DNA from: Sphingomonas aurantiaca | GTDB lineage: Bacteria > Pseudomonadota > Alphaproteobacteria > Sphingomonadales > Sphingomonadaceae | Assembly: GCF_003050705.1 (NCBI RefSeq) | Contig: NZ_QAOG01000006.1 | Coordinates: 248,001-312,000, forward strand | Length of the DNA: 64,000 nucleotides | Direction of reading: 5' to 3' | Shown: positions 19,181-27,839 of the stretch, in pieces | Layout: each line of letters starts with the position of its first letter | Position numbering within the stretch: the stretch's first letter is position 1 | The notes under the pieces: model-generated | What the model was told of the DNA's origin: nothing | The model's input: the letters and a program-made list of their open reading frames with translations, nothing else | Database searches by the model: none | Made by a program: the position numbers and the translations under genes

Positions 19181-20383
19181 ATGCAGGGTGAAGGGAATGC
19201 CGGTACGCGCGTACCGATCGTCGATGGGCTGCGTGGGTTTGCCATCTCCGGTATCTTCCTGGTCCACATGGAAGAACTCTTCGGCGCCTATTGGGAGATG
19301 CCGCACATGCACTCCGCGGTCCAGGCGACGGTGTTTGCGTTGTTCTCGGGCAAGACCTTCTCGATCATGGCCCTGTGCTTCGGCTTCAGCTTCGACGCCA
19401 TCAAGCGAACGATGCGCGTCGGGGTCACGGACTTCGCGTATCGCTACGCCTGGCGACTGCTTATCCTGTTCGGCATCGGCTTGGTGCACGGCCTGCTCTA
19501 CGCCGGCGACATACTGACCGTCCTGGCGGTCATCGGGCTTTCCCTCCTTGCCGCCGACCGGATCGTCTCGCCCTCGCGCCTGTTGCTGGTCGCGCTCTGC
19601 TGCCTGATGCAGCCGCTTCTTCTGGTCCGGATCGGCGCGGCGCTCGCGCATATTCCCCTGCCCGAGGACCATATCGTGTTCGGGCAAGCCCTCGCGCTCC
19701 ACGGTTCGCTCACGCAACTGGTCGAAGCCAATCTGCTGACCGCGCTCTGGCGAAAATGGCAGTTCATGCTCCTGAGCGGACGTCTCTTCGAGCTCGCCGG
19801 CTGGATGATCCTTGGCCTCGTGGCGGCACGAGCGCGGCTGTTCGAAACGGCCGCAACATGGCGCGCTACGCACCACTATGTCCTCGCCGGCGCGCTGTTG
19901 ACGACGGTAGCGCTCTATCTGGCGTGGGGCATGGTAGCGCTTCCCGGCGCCACGACGCCGCCGCTCGTGCAAGACGCGCGATTGCTCATCGCCTGCCTGT
20001 TCAATACCAGCGCGACGGTCGTCTTGGTATTGAGCTTCGTCAGCGTGTGGGAAACACGACTGCAGGCGATCCTGCGGCGGCTCGTACCCGTCGGAAAGAT
20101 GGCGCTGACCTTCTACATCCTGCAGTCCGCGATCTTCGTGCCGCTGATCTACGGCTTCGGCTCGGGTCTCTACGCGCGGATCGACGAGGTCGACGCGGCG
20201 ATCTGTGCGCTCGTGGTCGTCATCGCACAGACGGCAGGCGCAGCGATCTGGCTACGCCATTTCCGCTATGGCCCGCTCGAATGGGCGTGGCGCGCGGCCG
20301 CCGCGCTCGACGGCACGCTGCCGATGCGCCGCAGAACGCAGATGCCTGTGATCGGTGACTGGAACAGGACCTCGGTCATGTGA
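19181..20383 (+). CDS. DUF418 family polytopic membrane protein
   Basis: The 400-residue protein begins cytoplasmic and then has about ten membrane helices. It opens with VPIVDGLRGFAISGIFLVHM, the form shared by DUF418/YeiB and acyltransferase-like proteins. It also has GKTFSIMALCFGFSF and RLLILFGIGLVHGLLYAGDIL, a stretch diagnostic of this family, and the C-terminal DUF418 core (GKMALTFYILQSAIF). The family resembles membrane acyltransferases but has no proven reaction. The end overlaps the convergent acyltransferase-3 gene by 8 bp. A role in modifying surface glycans is inferred only from its location. Confidence 0.9.
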   Translation: MQGEGNAGTRVPIVDGLRGFAISGIFLVHMEELFGAYWEMPHMHSAVQATVFALFSGKTFSIMALCFGFSFDAIKRTMRVGVTDFAYRYAWRLLILFGIGLVHGLLYAGDILTVLAVIGLSLLAADRIVSPSRLLLVALCCLMQPLLLVRIGAALAHIPLPEDHIVFGQALALHGSLTQLVEANLLTALWRKWQFMLLSGRLFELAGWMILGLVAARARLFETAATWRATHHYVLAGALLTTVALYLAWGMVALPGATTPPLVQDARLLIACLFNTSATVVLVLSFVSVWETRLQAILRRLVPVGKMALTFYILQSAIFVPLIYGFGSGLYARIDEVDAAICALVVVIAQTAGAAIWLRHFRYGPLEWAWRAAAALDGTLPMRRRTQMPVIGDWNRTSVM

Positions 20384-21497
20384 GCTGACGGGTATCCCCC
20401 CGGGCTGGAGACTCGGCCGAGTGTCGCCGCGCCGGCGTGACACGCCACGGCCGGCGCAGCATGGCGCCCAGCGGCACCTCGACCGCGCTGTGGACGACCG
20501 AGCCGAGCATGAGGCAGGCAAGCGTCGCTGCGCTCGCGAAGACCGCGCCGCGCAAGACACTAAAATCGCTCTCGATGCCCGCGGCCAAGCGGTCCATCAG
20601 AAGCGCATGGAACAGGTAGATGCTGTACGACGCTTCGCCGAGATGCAGCAGGACACGGTTCAGGGCAGTAGCCGGAAGCGCCGCGTCGCGCGCCGCCAGG
20701 ATGACGACAAGCGTGCACGACATGGCCGAAAACACCGACCATGCGGCGACGCCCTCGGTAATGCCGAAGACGAGATAACCCGACAGCGTTACCGCGATGA
20801 TGGCGATCCCCAGCCAGAATGCGCGCTGCGAGGGTGCGGCCGGTGCGCGGTGCAGGACGATCGCGATCACGATGCCGATCGCGAAGAACACCATGTTCCG
20901 AAACGCGTAGAAGGTGATGATCCGCCGCCAGGGCTCGTCGTCGACATGATGAAGCGCGATTGCGCCCCCGCCCGTCAGCAGCGCGATCACGCCGATAGAT
21001 ACCGCGAGCCCCAGTCTGCGCGGCAGCAACAGCGATCCGGCGAAGATCAGGTAGAACAGGCTCTCATAGTTCAGCGTCCACCCGACCCCTACGATCGGCG
21101 GCATCCGCCAGTCGCCGCTATCGGCGAAATTCGGCAGGAACAGCAGCGACGTAACCAGCGTCCCCACGCGATAGACCGTACCCTCGAGTGTCCCGATCGC
21201 CAGCGTCGCGGCTGTCGCCAGCCAGTAGAGCGGCACCAGCCGCGCCACGCGCCGCGCGAGGAAGGTTCGCGTGCGGACCAGGGGCGGCAGCAGCTGCGTC
21301 TCACGCGTGGTATAGGTCATGATGAACCCGCTCAGGATGAAGAAGATGTTCACCCCCATGCGCCCGATGGTGCCCGCGAAATCCTCTAGCGCGACAAAGC
21401 TATGTCCCTGAATGATGGCCGCGCGCATCGCGTGGTCGGTCACCACCATCGCAGCGGCCACCCCGCGCAATGCCTGCAGCCCGTCCAGCCTTTTCAT
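20376..21497 (-). CDS. acyltransferase-3 family (OafA/YrhL-type) membrane protein
   Basis: The 373-residue protein has about ten membrane helices and acyltransferase-3 signatures: LQALRGVAAAMVVTDHA with the conserved Arg and His, GVNIFFILSGFIMTY, and RRVARLVPLYWLATA. An AGGAT site sits at the start codon. These inner-membrane proteins move acetyl or similar groups from the cytoplasm onto glycans in the periplasm. The location beside an EPS locus suggests acylation of the polymer, as in the acetylated or glycerylated sphingans. The acyl donor is not evident. The 62-residue tail after the last helix is short and polar, with no SGNH domain. Confidence 0.92.
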   Translation of the reverse strand: MKRLDGLQALRGVAAAMVVTDHAMRAAIIQGHSFVALEDFAGTIGRMGVNIFFILSGFIMTYTTRETQLLPPLVRTRTFLARRVARLVPLYWLATAATLAIGTLEGTVYRVGTLVTSLLFLPNFADSGDWRMPPIVGVGWTLNYESLFYLIFAGSLLLPRRLGLAVSIGVIALLTGGGAIALHHVDDEPWRRIITFYAFRNMVFFAIGIVIAIVLHRAPAAPSQRAFWLGIAIIAVTLSGYLVFGITEGVAAWSVFSAMSCTLVVILAARDAALPATALNRVLLHLGEASYSIYLFHALLMDRLAAGIESDFSVLRGAVFASAATLACLMLGSVVHSAVEVPLGAMLRRPWRVTPARRHSAESPARGDTRQLT

Positions 21498-21745
21498 ATC
21501 CTGTCCGATCGCAGTCGCTGCGACTGCCGGGAATGGCGGCGCGCGGCGCCAGTCTTACGGAACGCCTGCGCGGCATGGCATCAGGCGAACGCCCAACGTA
21601 CTTTCGGGCGCGCTGCCTGTAACCGGTGATCCCCATCCATAATTTTGCCCGGTCGATCTACGGATTGCCCGGGTGACGCCCGTACGGCAGCAAGGCGTCG
21701 ACGACGTCGCGGCCCCTGCTTATGCCGCGCGCGGAGCAACGCACG

Positions 21746-22708
21746 ATGGCGAAACTAACACAAAAGATCCTGCGCCGCCTAGGCGACCGCCCAGCCAAGC
21801 TGGCATTCGGGGTGACGAACATGGCGCCCGTGCGCCGCCGACTGGAACAGCGCTATGCCGCGGCATTGGCCGGCCATCGGCCCGCGCTGCCGATCCTCTC
21901 GCCCTCGGATCAGGACATCGTCGATACGCTGTCGCGCACCGGCGTCTACGTAACGAGCCTCGAAGCACTCGGTATTCCGGGCTCGGCCGCGATGTTCGCG
22001 GCAGCGCAGCGTGTCGCGGCCGACTGTACCGATATGGCGCGGCGACTGAGCGACGCAGGCCGCGACTTCATCGTCGCACCGCCGACGGCGATCCTCGCCC
22101 ATGACGAGATCTTCCATTGGGGGCTCAGCAGCCGTCTCCTCGACATCGCCGAGGCCTATATCGGGCTACCGGTTGCCTATGACGGCCTTGCGCTGATCTA
22201 TACCGTCGCCAACGGACGCGGCGGGGGCGCGCGCGAATGGCATCGCGATCGCGAGGACCGCAAGATGATCAAGGTCGCAATCTATTGCTGCGACGTCGAG
22301 CCCGGCGGTGGTCCCTTGCAGGTCATCAGCCGGCCCGATCTCGGACAAACCGACGCGAACGGCTATCGCTATGCAGGTGGGTCGGAAGAGGAACTGACGT
22401 CGCGACTGGGCGCGGACTATCGTGACGCCGTCGTGACGTGCACGGGTGCTGCGGGCACCGTCGTCTTTACCGACACCGCGCGCTTCTTCCACCGTGGCCA
22501 ACCGGCACACACGCACGATCGCACGGCGCTATATTACAGCTATTTCGCGCGGCAGACGCGGCATCCCTTCTTCTGCCAGCGTTCGGGCCTCAACCCGCGC
22601 CAGCTTGAGACGCTCGCGCTCGGGATGCCCCCGCGCCAACGCAACGCGACGCTATGGGCGCGCAGCTTGCACCCGGTGCTCAAAATCATTCCGCCTGCAC
22701 CGGTGTGA
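21746..22708 (+). CDS. phytanoyl-CoA dioxygenase-like Fe(II)/2-oxoglutarate oxygenase
   Basis: The protein is 320 residues from the ATG at 21746, chosen over the ATG at 21722 because a GGAG site lies upstream. An HxD...H iron triad is visible: His166 and Asp168 in EWHRDRED and His249 in RFFHRGQP. CCDVEPGGGPLQVI between them is typical of PhyH-type double-stranded beta-helix enzymes. Such enzymes hydroxylate a carbon next to a carbonyl or modify small molecules with O2 and 2-oxoglutarate. It is convergent with the BY-kinase gene, with 16 bp between them. A role in tailoring an EPS substituent or the NRPS-PKS product is possible but unproven. Confidence 0.78.
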   Translation: MAKLTQKILRRLGDRPAKLAFGVTNMAPVRRRLEQRYAAALAGHRPALPILSPSDQDIVDTLSRTGVYVTSLEALGIPGSAAMFAAAQRVAADCTDMARRLSDAGRDFIVAPPTAILAHDEIFHWGLSSRLLDIAEAYIGLPVAYDGLALIYTVANGRGGGAREWHRDREDRKMIKVAIYCCDVEPGGGPLQVISRPDLGQTDANGYRYAGGSEEELTSRLGADYRDAVVTCTGAAGTVVFTDTARFFHRGQPAHTHDRTALYYSYFARQTRHPFFCQRSGLNPRQLETLALGMPPRQRNATLWARSLHPVLKIIPPAPV

Positions 22709-22724
22709 TCGAAGGACGCCGCGG

Positions 22725-23531
22725 TCAGGGTACCGACCGATAGGGATATTGCCCGTAATATTGCGCCCGGACCGGGAGGAGCGTGCGGTTGAGCACCGTC
22801 CCCAGCACCGGCGTGGGGGACAGGATGCGAAGGCTCTCGCGAAGATCCGCGTGCAGCGTCCGCCCCTCCTCGACCACGAGCAGGACCGCATCGACATGCT
22901 GGGCGAGGATCATCAGGTCGTCGCCTTCCAGCACCGGCGGGGTATCGATGATACACACCGCGCCAGCCGCGAGCGTCCGCAACGTCGCAAACGCCTTGCC
23001 CGCGCGTGGCGACGCGAGCAACCTGGCGGAATCGGCCTGCGCCTCGTGGATCGCGACGACCGTCAGAAGGTCCGTTTCCAACCGGCACCGCAGCGGCACG
23101 ATCGCATCGTCGCCGTGCAGGAACGTGTCGATCCCATGCAACGGCGTGAACCCCAGCCGCCGGGCAATCGAAGGATTGCGAAGATCCGCATCGATCAGCC
23201 ATGTCGGATGAATATGGCTGAGCCCAGCCGCCAGGTTCAGCGCGACGAACGACTTGCCCTCGCGCGGCTTCGCCGAAGTCACCGCAATGAGCTGGGCCTG
23301 CGTGTTCCCGATGTGCCGCAACACGCGCGAGCGCAACATCGCGAACGGTTGGCTCCGCGGATCGTCCATGGCGAACGCATAGACGTCGTTGCGCACGAGG
23401 TTCGCGCGCTGCAACGGCACGATCCCCCGCTCTACCAACGATATGGGATCGTCCCGCGGGTCCCAGGCGATCGTGTCGCTCTCTGCCAGCAGAAGCGTGT
23501 CGAACATCGACATGGAGGTGGACATGGACAT
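22725..23531 (-). CDS. BY-kinase (CpsD/CapB-type tyrosine kinase) for EPS export
   Basis: The protein is 268 residues from the ATG at 23531, which has a GAGGA site 7 bp upstream and lies 10 bp after the co-polymerase stop. BY-kinase motifs are complete: Walker A SAKPREGKS (86-94), Walker A' WLIDADLR (111-118) and Walker B CIIDTPP (193-199). The C-terminal tail has four tyrosines (258, 259, 262, 264), the usual autophosphorylation cluster. The kinase acts with the separate Wzc-type membrane protein encoded just upstream to control polymer length and export. This split arrangement matches the GelC/GelE pair of gellan-producing Sphingomonas. The N-terminus carries several in-frame ATG codons in hexamer repeats. 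Confidence 0.94.
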   Translation of the reverse strand: MSMSTSMSMFDTLLLAESDTIAWDPRDDPISLVERGIVPLQRANLVRNDVYAFAMDDPRSQPFAMLRSRVLRHIGNTQAQLIAVTSAKPREGKSFVALNLAAGLSHIHPTWLIDADLRNPSIARRLGFTPLHGIDTFLHGDDAIVPLRCRLETDLLTVVAIHEAQADSARLLASPRAGKAFATLRTLAAGAVCIIDTPPVLEGDDLMILAQHVDAVLLVVEEGRTLHADLRESLRILSPTPVLGTVLNRTLLPVRAQYYGQYPYRSVP

Positions 23532-23541
23532 GGCAGTTTCC

Positions 23542-25014
23542 TCAACTGGCGGCATGGCGACTGCGAAGTGACTGGACCCAGCCCAGAAAGCCAAGGCGTG
23601 GTTCTCGCTTCATCGTCATGATCGTGGCCATCGGATCCTCCCCGGTCAGCCTGCGGATAGCCGCCGCGCCGTGAACAGGCTGCTGCGAGAGCTCCCACAG
23701 GACCATCAGCGCGAACGGCACCGCGATACCAAGCGCAGCCCCCGTCAGGATGATCTTCAGCCGATGTGGGCTCACCGGTTCGATCGGGTAGGTGGCGCGA
23801 TCCACGACCGAAAACCGCTCGCCCTTGCCCTCGGCCTGGAGGTTCACCGCGACCTGCGCATCGAGCTGCTTTTCCCGAATGGTCTGATATTGCTGCTTCA
23901 GATTGTCATATTCGCGTTCGATGTTGTTGAGTTCATAGCCTGCTTGCGGCGCCATCGCGATCAGGCGATCCGCATGACCGATCGCGGATACGAGTTGCGC
24001 GCGTCGGCTCGCCAGGCCGGCGATCCGGCTGTTCCCCGCAGAAACCTCGGCGCGGATCGGCGCACCGATATCGGGGGGCGCCGGTTCCCGATCGGCGGCC
24101 TGTCTCGCCAGCAGCAACACCGCACGCGCCGCCTGTACGTCCGGATGACTGTCGGAATAGGTCGCGCGCAGCCGGTCGTACCGCGCTTCCGCCTGCGCCA
24201 GTTCGGTCCGCGCCGAGGACGGGAGCGGCGGCGTCGACTGTTGCTGCCGCACGACGAGCAGGCCGTTCTGTTGCGCGATGCCCTGCGTTTCGGCATCGAG
24301 ACGGGAAATCTCCGCGCGTAACGCAGACGTCGATTGCTGGCTCAGCGCAAGCTGGTCGGGCAGCGCGCCATTATACCGCGCCTCGATCGAACGCCGTTTG
24401 ACTTCCAGCGCGACCAGCCGATCGCGCAGCTCGTCCGCGCGGCGCACTAGGAACAGCGCCGCGCCACGCGCCTGTTGCGAGCGAAGACGGTCGTTCTCGC
24501 TGACGAACATGCTCGTCAGCTGGTTCGTGACGCGCAGCGCGGCTGCCGGATCGGGGCTGGAGAAGGACAGCGTGAACGCGATCGTCGAGTTCTTGCCCTG
24601 CTGCGATACGTTCCCCTCGTTCGCGCCGACCAGGTCGACCGCGATATCCCGTCGCAGCATGGCAAGCAGCTTGTCGGCTGAGTCGATACCGCGCCGTGAT
24701 GCATAGAGGTTATTTTGGCTGATCAGCCTCGCGAGGTTGGCACGGCTCAGCACCTGTTCGCGCACCTTGGCGACGCGGTCCTCCACCCCGTCGTTCAACG
24801 GTGATGCGATGATCGTCGTCGGGATGTCCTGCGATTCGATCAGCAGCGACGCCGTCGCACGGTAGACCGGCTGCGTCGCGAACGCGACGATCGCCGCGAT
24901 CACGGTGCCGATACCGACGCCGCCTATTAGCCACAGACGCCAGCGGAACAGGATCGATATCAAATCGCGCAGCTCGAAGCCGTCGAGGCGTTCCGGTGCA
25001 TCATGCTCGGTCAT
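23542..25014 (-). CDS. Wzc/GumC-type polysaccharide co-polymerase (chain-length protein)
   Basis: The 490-residue protein has the Wzz fold: a membrane helix near residues 28-48 (LWLIGGVGIGTVIAAIVAF), a large periplasmic coiled-coil region, and a second helix near residues 430-450 preceded by the proline-rich YPIEPVSPHRLK. There is no kinase domain at the C-terminus; the kinase is encoded separately downstream. It spans the inner membrane and should couple Wzy polymerisation to the OPX exit channel. Its ATG overlaps the stop of the upstream barrel gene (ATGA). The closest known partner set is GelC/SpsC of sphingan clusters. Confidence 0.93.
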   Translation of the reverse strand: MTEHDAPERLDGFELRDLISILFRWRLWLIGGVGIGTVIAAIVAFATQPVYRATASLLIESQDIPTTIIASPLNDGVEDRVAKVREQVLSRANLARLISQNNLYASRRGIDSADKLLAMLRRDIAVDLVGANEGNVSQQGKNSTIAFTLSFSSPDPAAALRVTNQLTSMFVSENDRLRSQQARGAALFLVRRADELRDRLVALEVKRRSIEARYNGALPDQLALSQQSTSALRAEISRLDAETQGIAQQNGLLVVRQQQSTPPLPSSARTELAQAEARYDRLRATYSDSHPDVQAARAVLLLARQAADREPAPPDIGAPIRAEVSAGNSRIAGLASRRAQLVSAIGHADRLIAMAPQAGYELNNIEREYDNLKQQYQTIREKQLDAQVAVNLQAEGKGERFSVVDRATYPIEPVSPHRLKIILTGAALGIAVPFALMVLWELSQQPVHGAAAIRRLTGEDPMATIMTMKREPRLGFLGWVQSLRSRHAAS

Positions 25015-26207
25015 CGCAGTCTTGGCTCCAGACGCAGGCGCAGGCCCACATACGAAGACCGCACGCGGCCAACGATGTCGGATCGGCGCATGATATAGCC
25101 GGCTTCGCCCGAGCCGGTCAGCGTTGGCGTCAGCCGCCAGCTCATCCGCGCCAGCGCCGAGCCCGCCTCGAACCTGCCACCGCCGGCGGCCGACAGCGCC
25201 GCCTGCCCCCTGGGCGCGGAGATGCGCTGGTAGTCGAGGAGCACGGCGAGGGTCTTGCGCTCGTCCAGTCGGTAGGAGACCGATGTGTGCAGCGATCGCG
25301 CGCGCTGGAACCCATCGAGCGCACTGACCTGCGAACCGAGCTCGCCGGCGATGCAGGCGTCAAGCCGCAGCGTTTCCCGGCACAGTCGGAGCGACCCCAC
25401 GACATATGTCGCGGCGCCACGCGACGCGGTCTGGAGGCGGGCATCCCGCACCGCGGGCAGATATTCGACACCGAGATCGAAGTTCAGCCGCATGACGGAG
25501 GACAAGCCGTGTTCGACCGTGCCGACCAGGGCGTAGCGCTCCAGCGTCGGCTGTCCTGCGGTTTGCGAGATTGCGAACAGCGGTCGAAACCCGATTGTGG
25601 TGCGCGCCGCGACCAACCGTCCATAGGCCAGCTGTGCCTGTCCGCTGCGCGTCGCGCGCAAGACCGTATCCCCGCCATAGGTCGCGCGCAGTGCCGAGAT
25701 CGCAGGCGCGATGGTGGTGCGGCTGTCGGGCCGCCATTCGAGATTGGCCGCACCGTTGATCGTCGTCCGGATGCTCTGCGGCGCGACGAGCGCATCGATG
25801 CCGGTCGTCGGCAGGTCGACGGGCAGGTCACGCACAACGCCAAGCGTCGCGGTACCCGACAGGCGCTCGCTTTGCCGGAATCCGCGGACCGCGGTCACGC
25901 TCCCCAGGACATAGGTAGGATAAAGCCGGCTATAACTGCGGACCGTCGCCACCGCGTCCAGATCGAGCGTGTTGCCCCGCTCGTCGGTCACCTTATATTG
26001 GGGCATGATCGACAGTTCGGCGATGACGGCTCCATTATCCTTACCGCTTCGCAGCAGCGGATTGGACGCCGCCTCGGTCGTCGCGTCGACCGTGATAGCG
26101 GTGCGGGAAGTGCTCTGGGCGGTGCCCTGCGAAGCCGTCTGCAACGCGAGCGCGGTGAGCACCGCCAGGCGTTCGACGCGCAGGTCACGGTATGACAAGC
26201 ACGTCAC
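25011..26207 (-). CDS. outer-membrane beta-barrel protein of the EPS export operon
   Basis: No ATG fits. A GTG at 26207 or a TTG at 26198 would start the protein inside the end of the wza-like gene and give a signal peptide (RLAVLTALALQTASQGTAQ); I use the GTG, giving 398 residues. The rest is a run of alternating amphipathic strands (GAVIAELSIMPQYKV, GEAGYIMRRSD, SSYVGLRLRLEPRLR) ending in a terminal strand, as in outer-membrane barrels. Its position between OPX and co-polymerase genes suggests help in polymer passage across or anchoring to the outer membrane, like the barrel proteins of sphingan clusters. The barrel call is by pattern only. Confidence 0.75.
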   Translation of the reverse strand: MTCLSYRDLRVERLAVLTALALQTASQGTAQSTSRTAITVDATTEAASNPLLRSGKDNGAVIAELSIMPQYKVTDERGNTLDLDAVATVRSYSRLYPTYVLGSVTAVRGFRQSERLSGTATLGVVRDLPVDLPTTGIDALVAPQSIRTTINGAANLEWRPDSRTTIAPAISALRATYGGDTVLRATRSGQAQLAYGRLVAARTTIGFRPLFAISQTAGQPTLERYALVGTVEHGLSSVMRLNFDLGVEYLPAVRDARLQTASRGAATYVVGSLRLCRETLRLDACIAGELGSQVSALDGFQRARSLHTSVSYRLDERKTLAVLLDYQRISAPRGQAALSAAGGGRFEAGSALARMSWRLTPTLTGSGEAGYIMRRSDIVGRVRSSYVGLRLRLEPRLR

Positions 26208-26823
26208 CCGCGCCAAGCATGGGAAGCTCGGTCGTCTGTACCCCCGGGGACAGCGCGCGGCCGCCTTTGAGCATCTGTCCCAGATCCACCGGCTCCACCA
26301 CCTGCCCCTTCGTCCCCTGGCGGAGGAGAACGGCGTGTGAGACATCGGCAAAATCGGCGGCACCGCCGGCCATGCTGAGCGCCTGCAGTGCATTGACCGA
26401 GCGACTGATCGGATAGCTGCCCGGCGTACGGACCTTGCCCACGACGAAAAAGCGCATCCCCGCCGGATCGCGCACGATCACGGTGACCTCGGGCACGCTG
26501 TCCCGGAAATTGCTCTTGATCCGGCCCGTAATCGTGTCGGCAATCTCGCGCGGCGTGTTGCCGCTCGCCGAGACCCTGCCGGCAAGCGGGAAGGCGAACG
26601 TCCCGTCGGGCAAGACACGCACGGTCTTCTGCATCCGCTCTTCGCCCCAGACCGAGACATCGAGCTCGTCGCCAGCGTTGACGCGGTATTCCCCGCTCGG
26701 CGCGGTCACCGATCGTGCCGGTTCCGCGGCATGCGCACTCCAGGCGCCGAGGCACAGCGTCGTATAAACCGCGGCGCGGCACCATCGGCGCGCACTCTGT
26801 CGGTCATTCTGGCCTTGTCGCAT
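26185..26823 (-). CDS. OPX/Wza-type polysaccharide export protein
   Basis: The protein is 212 residues from the ATG at 26823, with a GGAAGGTGGG ribosome site. After a signal peptide (cut near AHAAEP) comes the polysaccharide export domain (YRVNAGDELDVSVWGEERM, VRVLPDGTFAFPLAGRV) and one SLBB domain (FFVVGKVRTPGSYPI, NALQALSMAGG). It forms or gates the outer-membrane exit for the EPS. There is no convincing lipobox, and the protein is shorter than E. coli Wza, so it may lack the C-terminal membrane helix and rely on the barrel protein encoded next. It is the first gene of the export operon, which runs to 22725. Confidence 0.93.
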   Translation of the reverse strand: MRQGQNDRQSARRWCRAAVYTTLCLGAWSAHAAEPARSVTAPSGEYRVNAGDELDVSVWGEERMQKTVRVLPDGTFAFPLAGRVSASGNTPREIADTITGRIKSNFRDSVPEVTVIVRDPAGMRFFVVGKVRTPGSYPISRSVNALQALSMAGGAADFADVSHAVLLRQGTKGQVVEPVDLGQMLKGGRALSPGVQTTELPMLGAGDVLVIP

Positions 26824-27074
26824 CGGATCCCACCTTCCTGCGCGAGTGATGCCGGCAGCGTACAAACGGGCCGGCACGACGAGTATCGGGGAATGCCACA
26901 GCCATGATCCGCCCCCTGATTTTTCGGAAGGGATTGCGGATCACGCAGTCGTGCATGGCTGTACTACGCATGGCCGCCGCGTGCGCAGGTCGCGACAACG
27001 TCGGGCATCGACCCGAACGCCGCCACAGATCGAACCGTCCTTCAAGGCAGCGCGTCGAGGCAAGGGAGGAGCGC
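26824..27074. promoter_or_regulatory. divergent promoter region of the export operon and the WecG-type operon
   Basis: This 251-bp gap contains an imperfect stem-loop. TGATCCGC (26905-26912) pairs with GCGGATCA (26936-26943), and inside it CCCT (26914-26917) pairs with AGGG (26929-26932) around an AT-rich loop. It could be an operator or a leader structure for either transcript. AGGGAGGA at 27063-27070 is the strong ribosome site of the plus-strand gene. Confidence 0.5.
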
Positions 27075-27839
27075 ATGGCCAAGGGGACCGAGAGTGACAG
27101 CGTCGAGCTTCTGGGGCTCGATTTCGATTGCCTGGACGACCAGAGGGCATTGCAGGCTATCCGCGCCCGGGCCCCGTCGGCGCCCTTCGCCTATGTCGTG
27201 ACACCGAACGTTGACCACATCGTCCGGCTGTCGTGTACCCGCTCGGACGTATGGCCGGCATACCGCCATGCCTGGATGACCTTGTGCGACAGCCGGATCC
27301 TCGCAAAACTGGCGACGTTCGCCGGCATGCGCTTGCCCATCACGACCGGCAGCGACCTGACGAAGGCGATGTTCGCCACGGTCATGTCCCGATCGGACCG
27401 CATCGCCGTGGTGGGTGGCAATCCTGCGCTGATCGCCAAGCTCCGCGAACGCTACGGCTTTACGAATCTGCTCCACCATAATCCGGCGATGGGGTTCATC
27501 CATGATCGCGCCGAGCGCGCCCACGCGGTCGATTTCGTGGTCGCCGCACAGGCGCGCTATATCTTTCTGGCGGTCGGGTCCCCGCAGCAGGAACTGCTCG
27601 CCTACGATATCACGCGAACCGGCGAGGCGACCGGACTGGCGCTGTGCATCGGGGCCAGCCTCGACTTCCTGGTCGGCGAACAGACGCGCGCGCCCGTGTT
27701 CGTCCAGCAGATGTCGCTCGAGTGGCTGTACCGTCTCGCCACCAACCCCGCCCGCCTGTGGCGCCGATACCTCGTCGAGGGGCCACAGATTGTATCGGTG
27801 TTCCATCACTGGCGGCAGTTTCACGGGCATGGCTTGTGA
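27075..27839 (+). CDS. WecG/TagA/CpsF-family glycosyltransferase
   Basis: The protein is 254 residues from the ATG at 27075, which has AGGGAGGA 4 bp upstream. GT26 family features include FAYVVTPNVDHIV with the conserved Asn, IAVVGGNPALIAKL and FLAVGSPQQELLAYD, with a C-terminal amphipathic basic segment (LEWLYRLATNPARLWRRYL) for membrane binding. Family members such as TagA, WecG and GumM add a sugar to a lipid-linked acceptor on the cytoplasmic face. Here it probably extends the EPS repeat unit. The stop overlaps the GTG of the GMC oxidoreductase gene, so the two are coupled. Confidence 0.92.
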   Translation: MAKGTESDSVELLGLDFDCLDDQRALQAIRARAPSAPFAYVVTPNVDHIVRLSCTRSDVWPAYRHAWMTLCDSRILAKLATFAGMRLPITTGSDLTKAMFATVMSRSDRIAVVGGNPALIAKLRERYGFTNLLHHNPAMGFIHDRAERAHAVDFVVAAQARYIFLAVGSPQQELLAYDITRTGEATGLALCIGASLDFLVGEQTRAPVFVQQMSLEWLYRLATNPARLWRRYLVEGPQIVSVFHHWRQFHGHGL

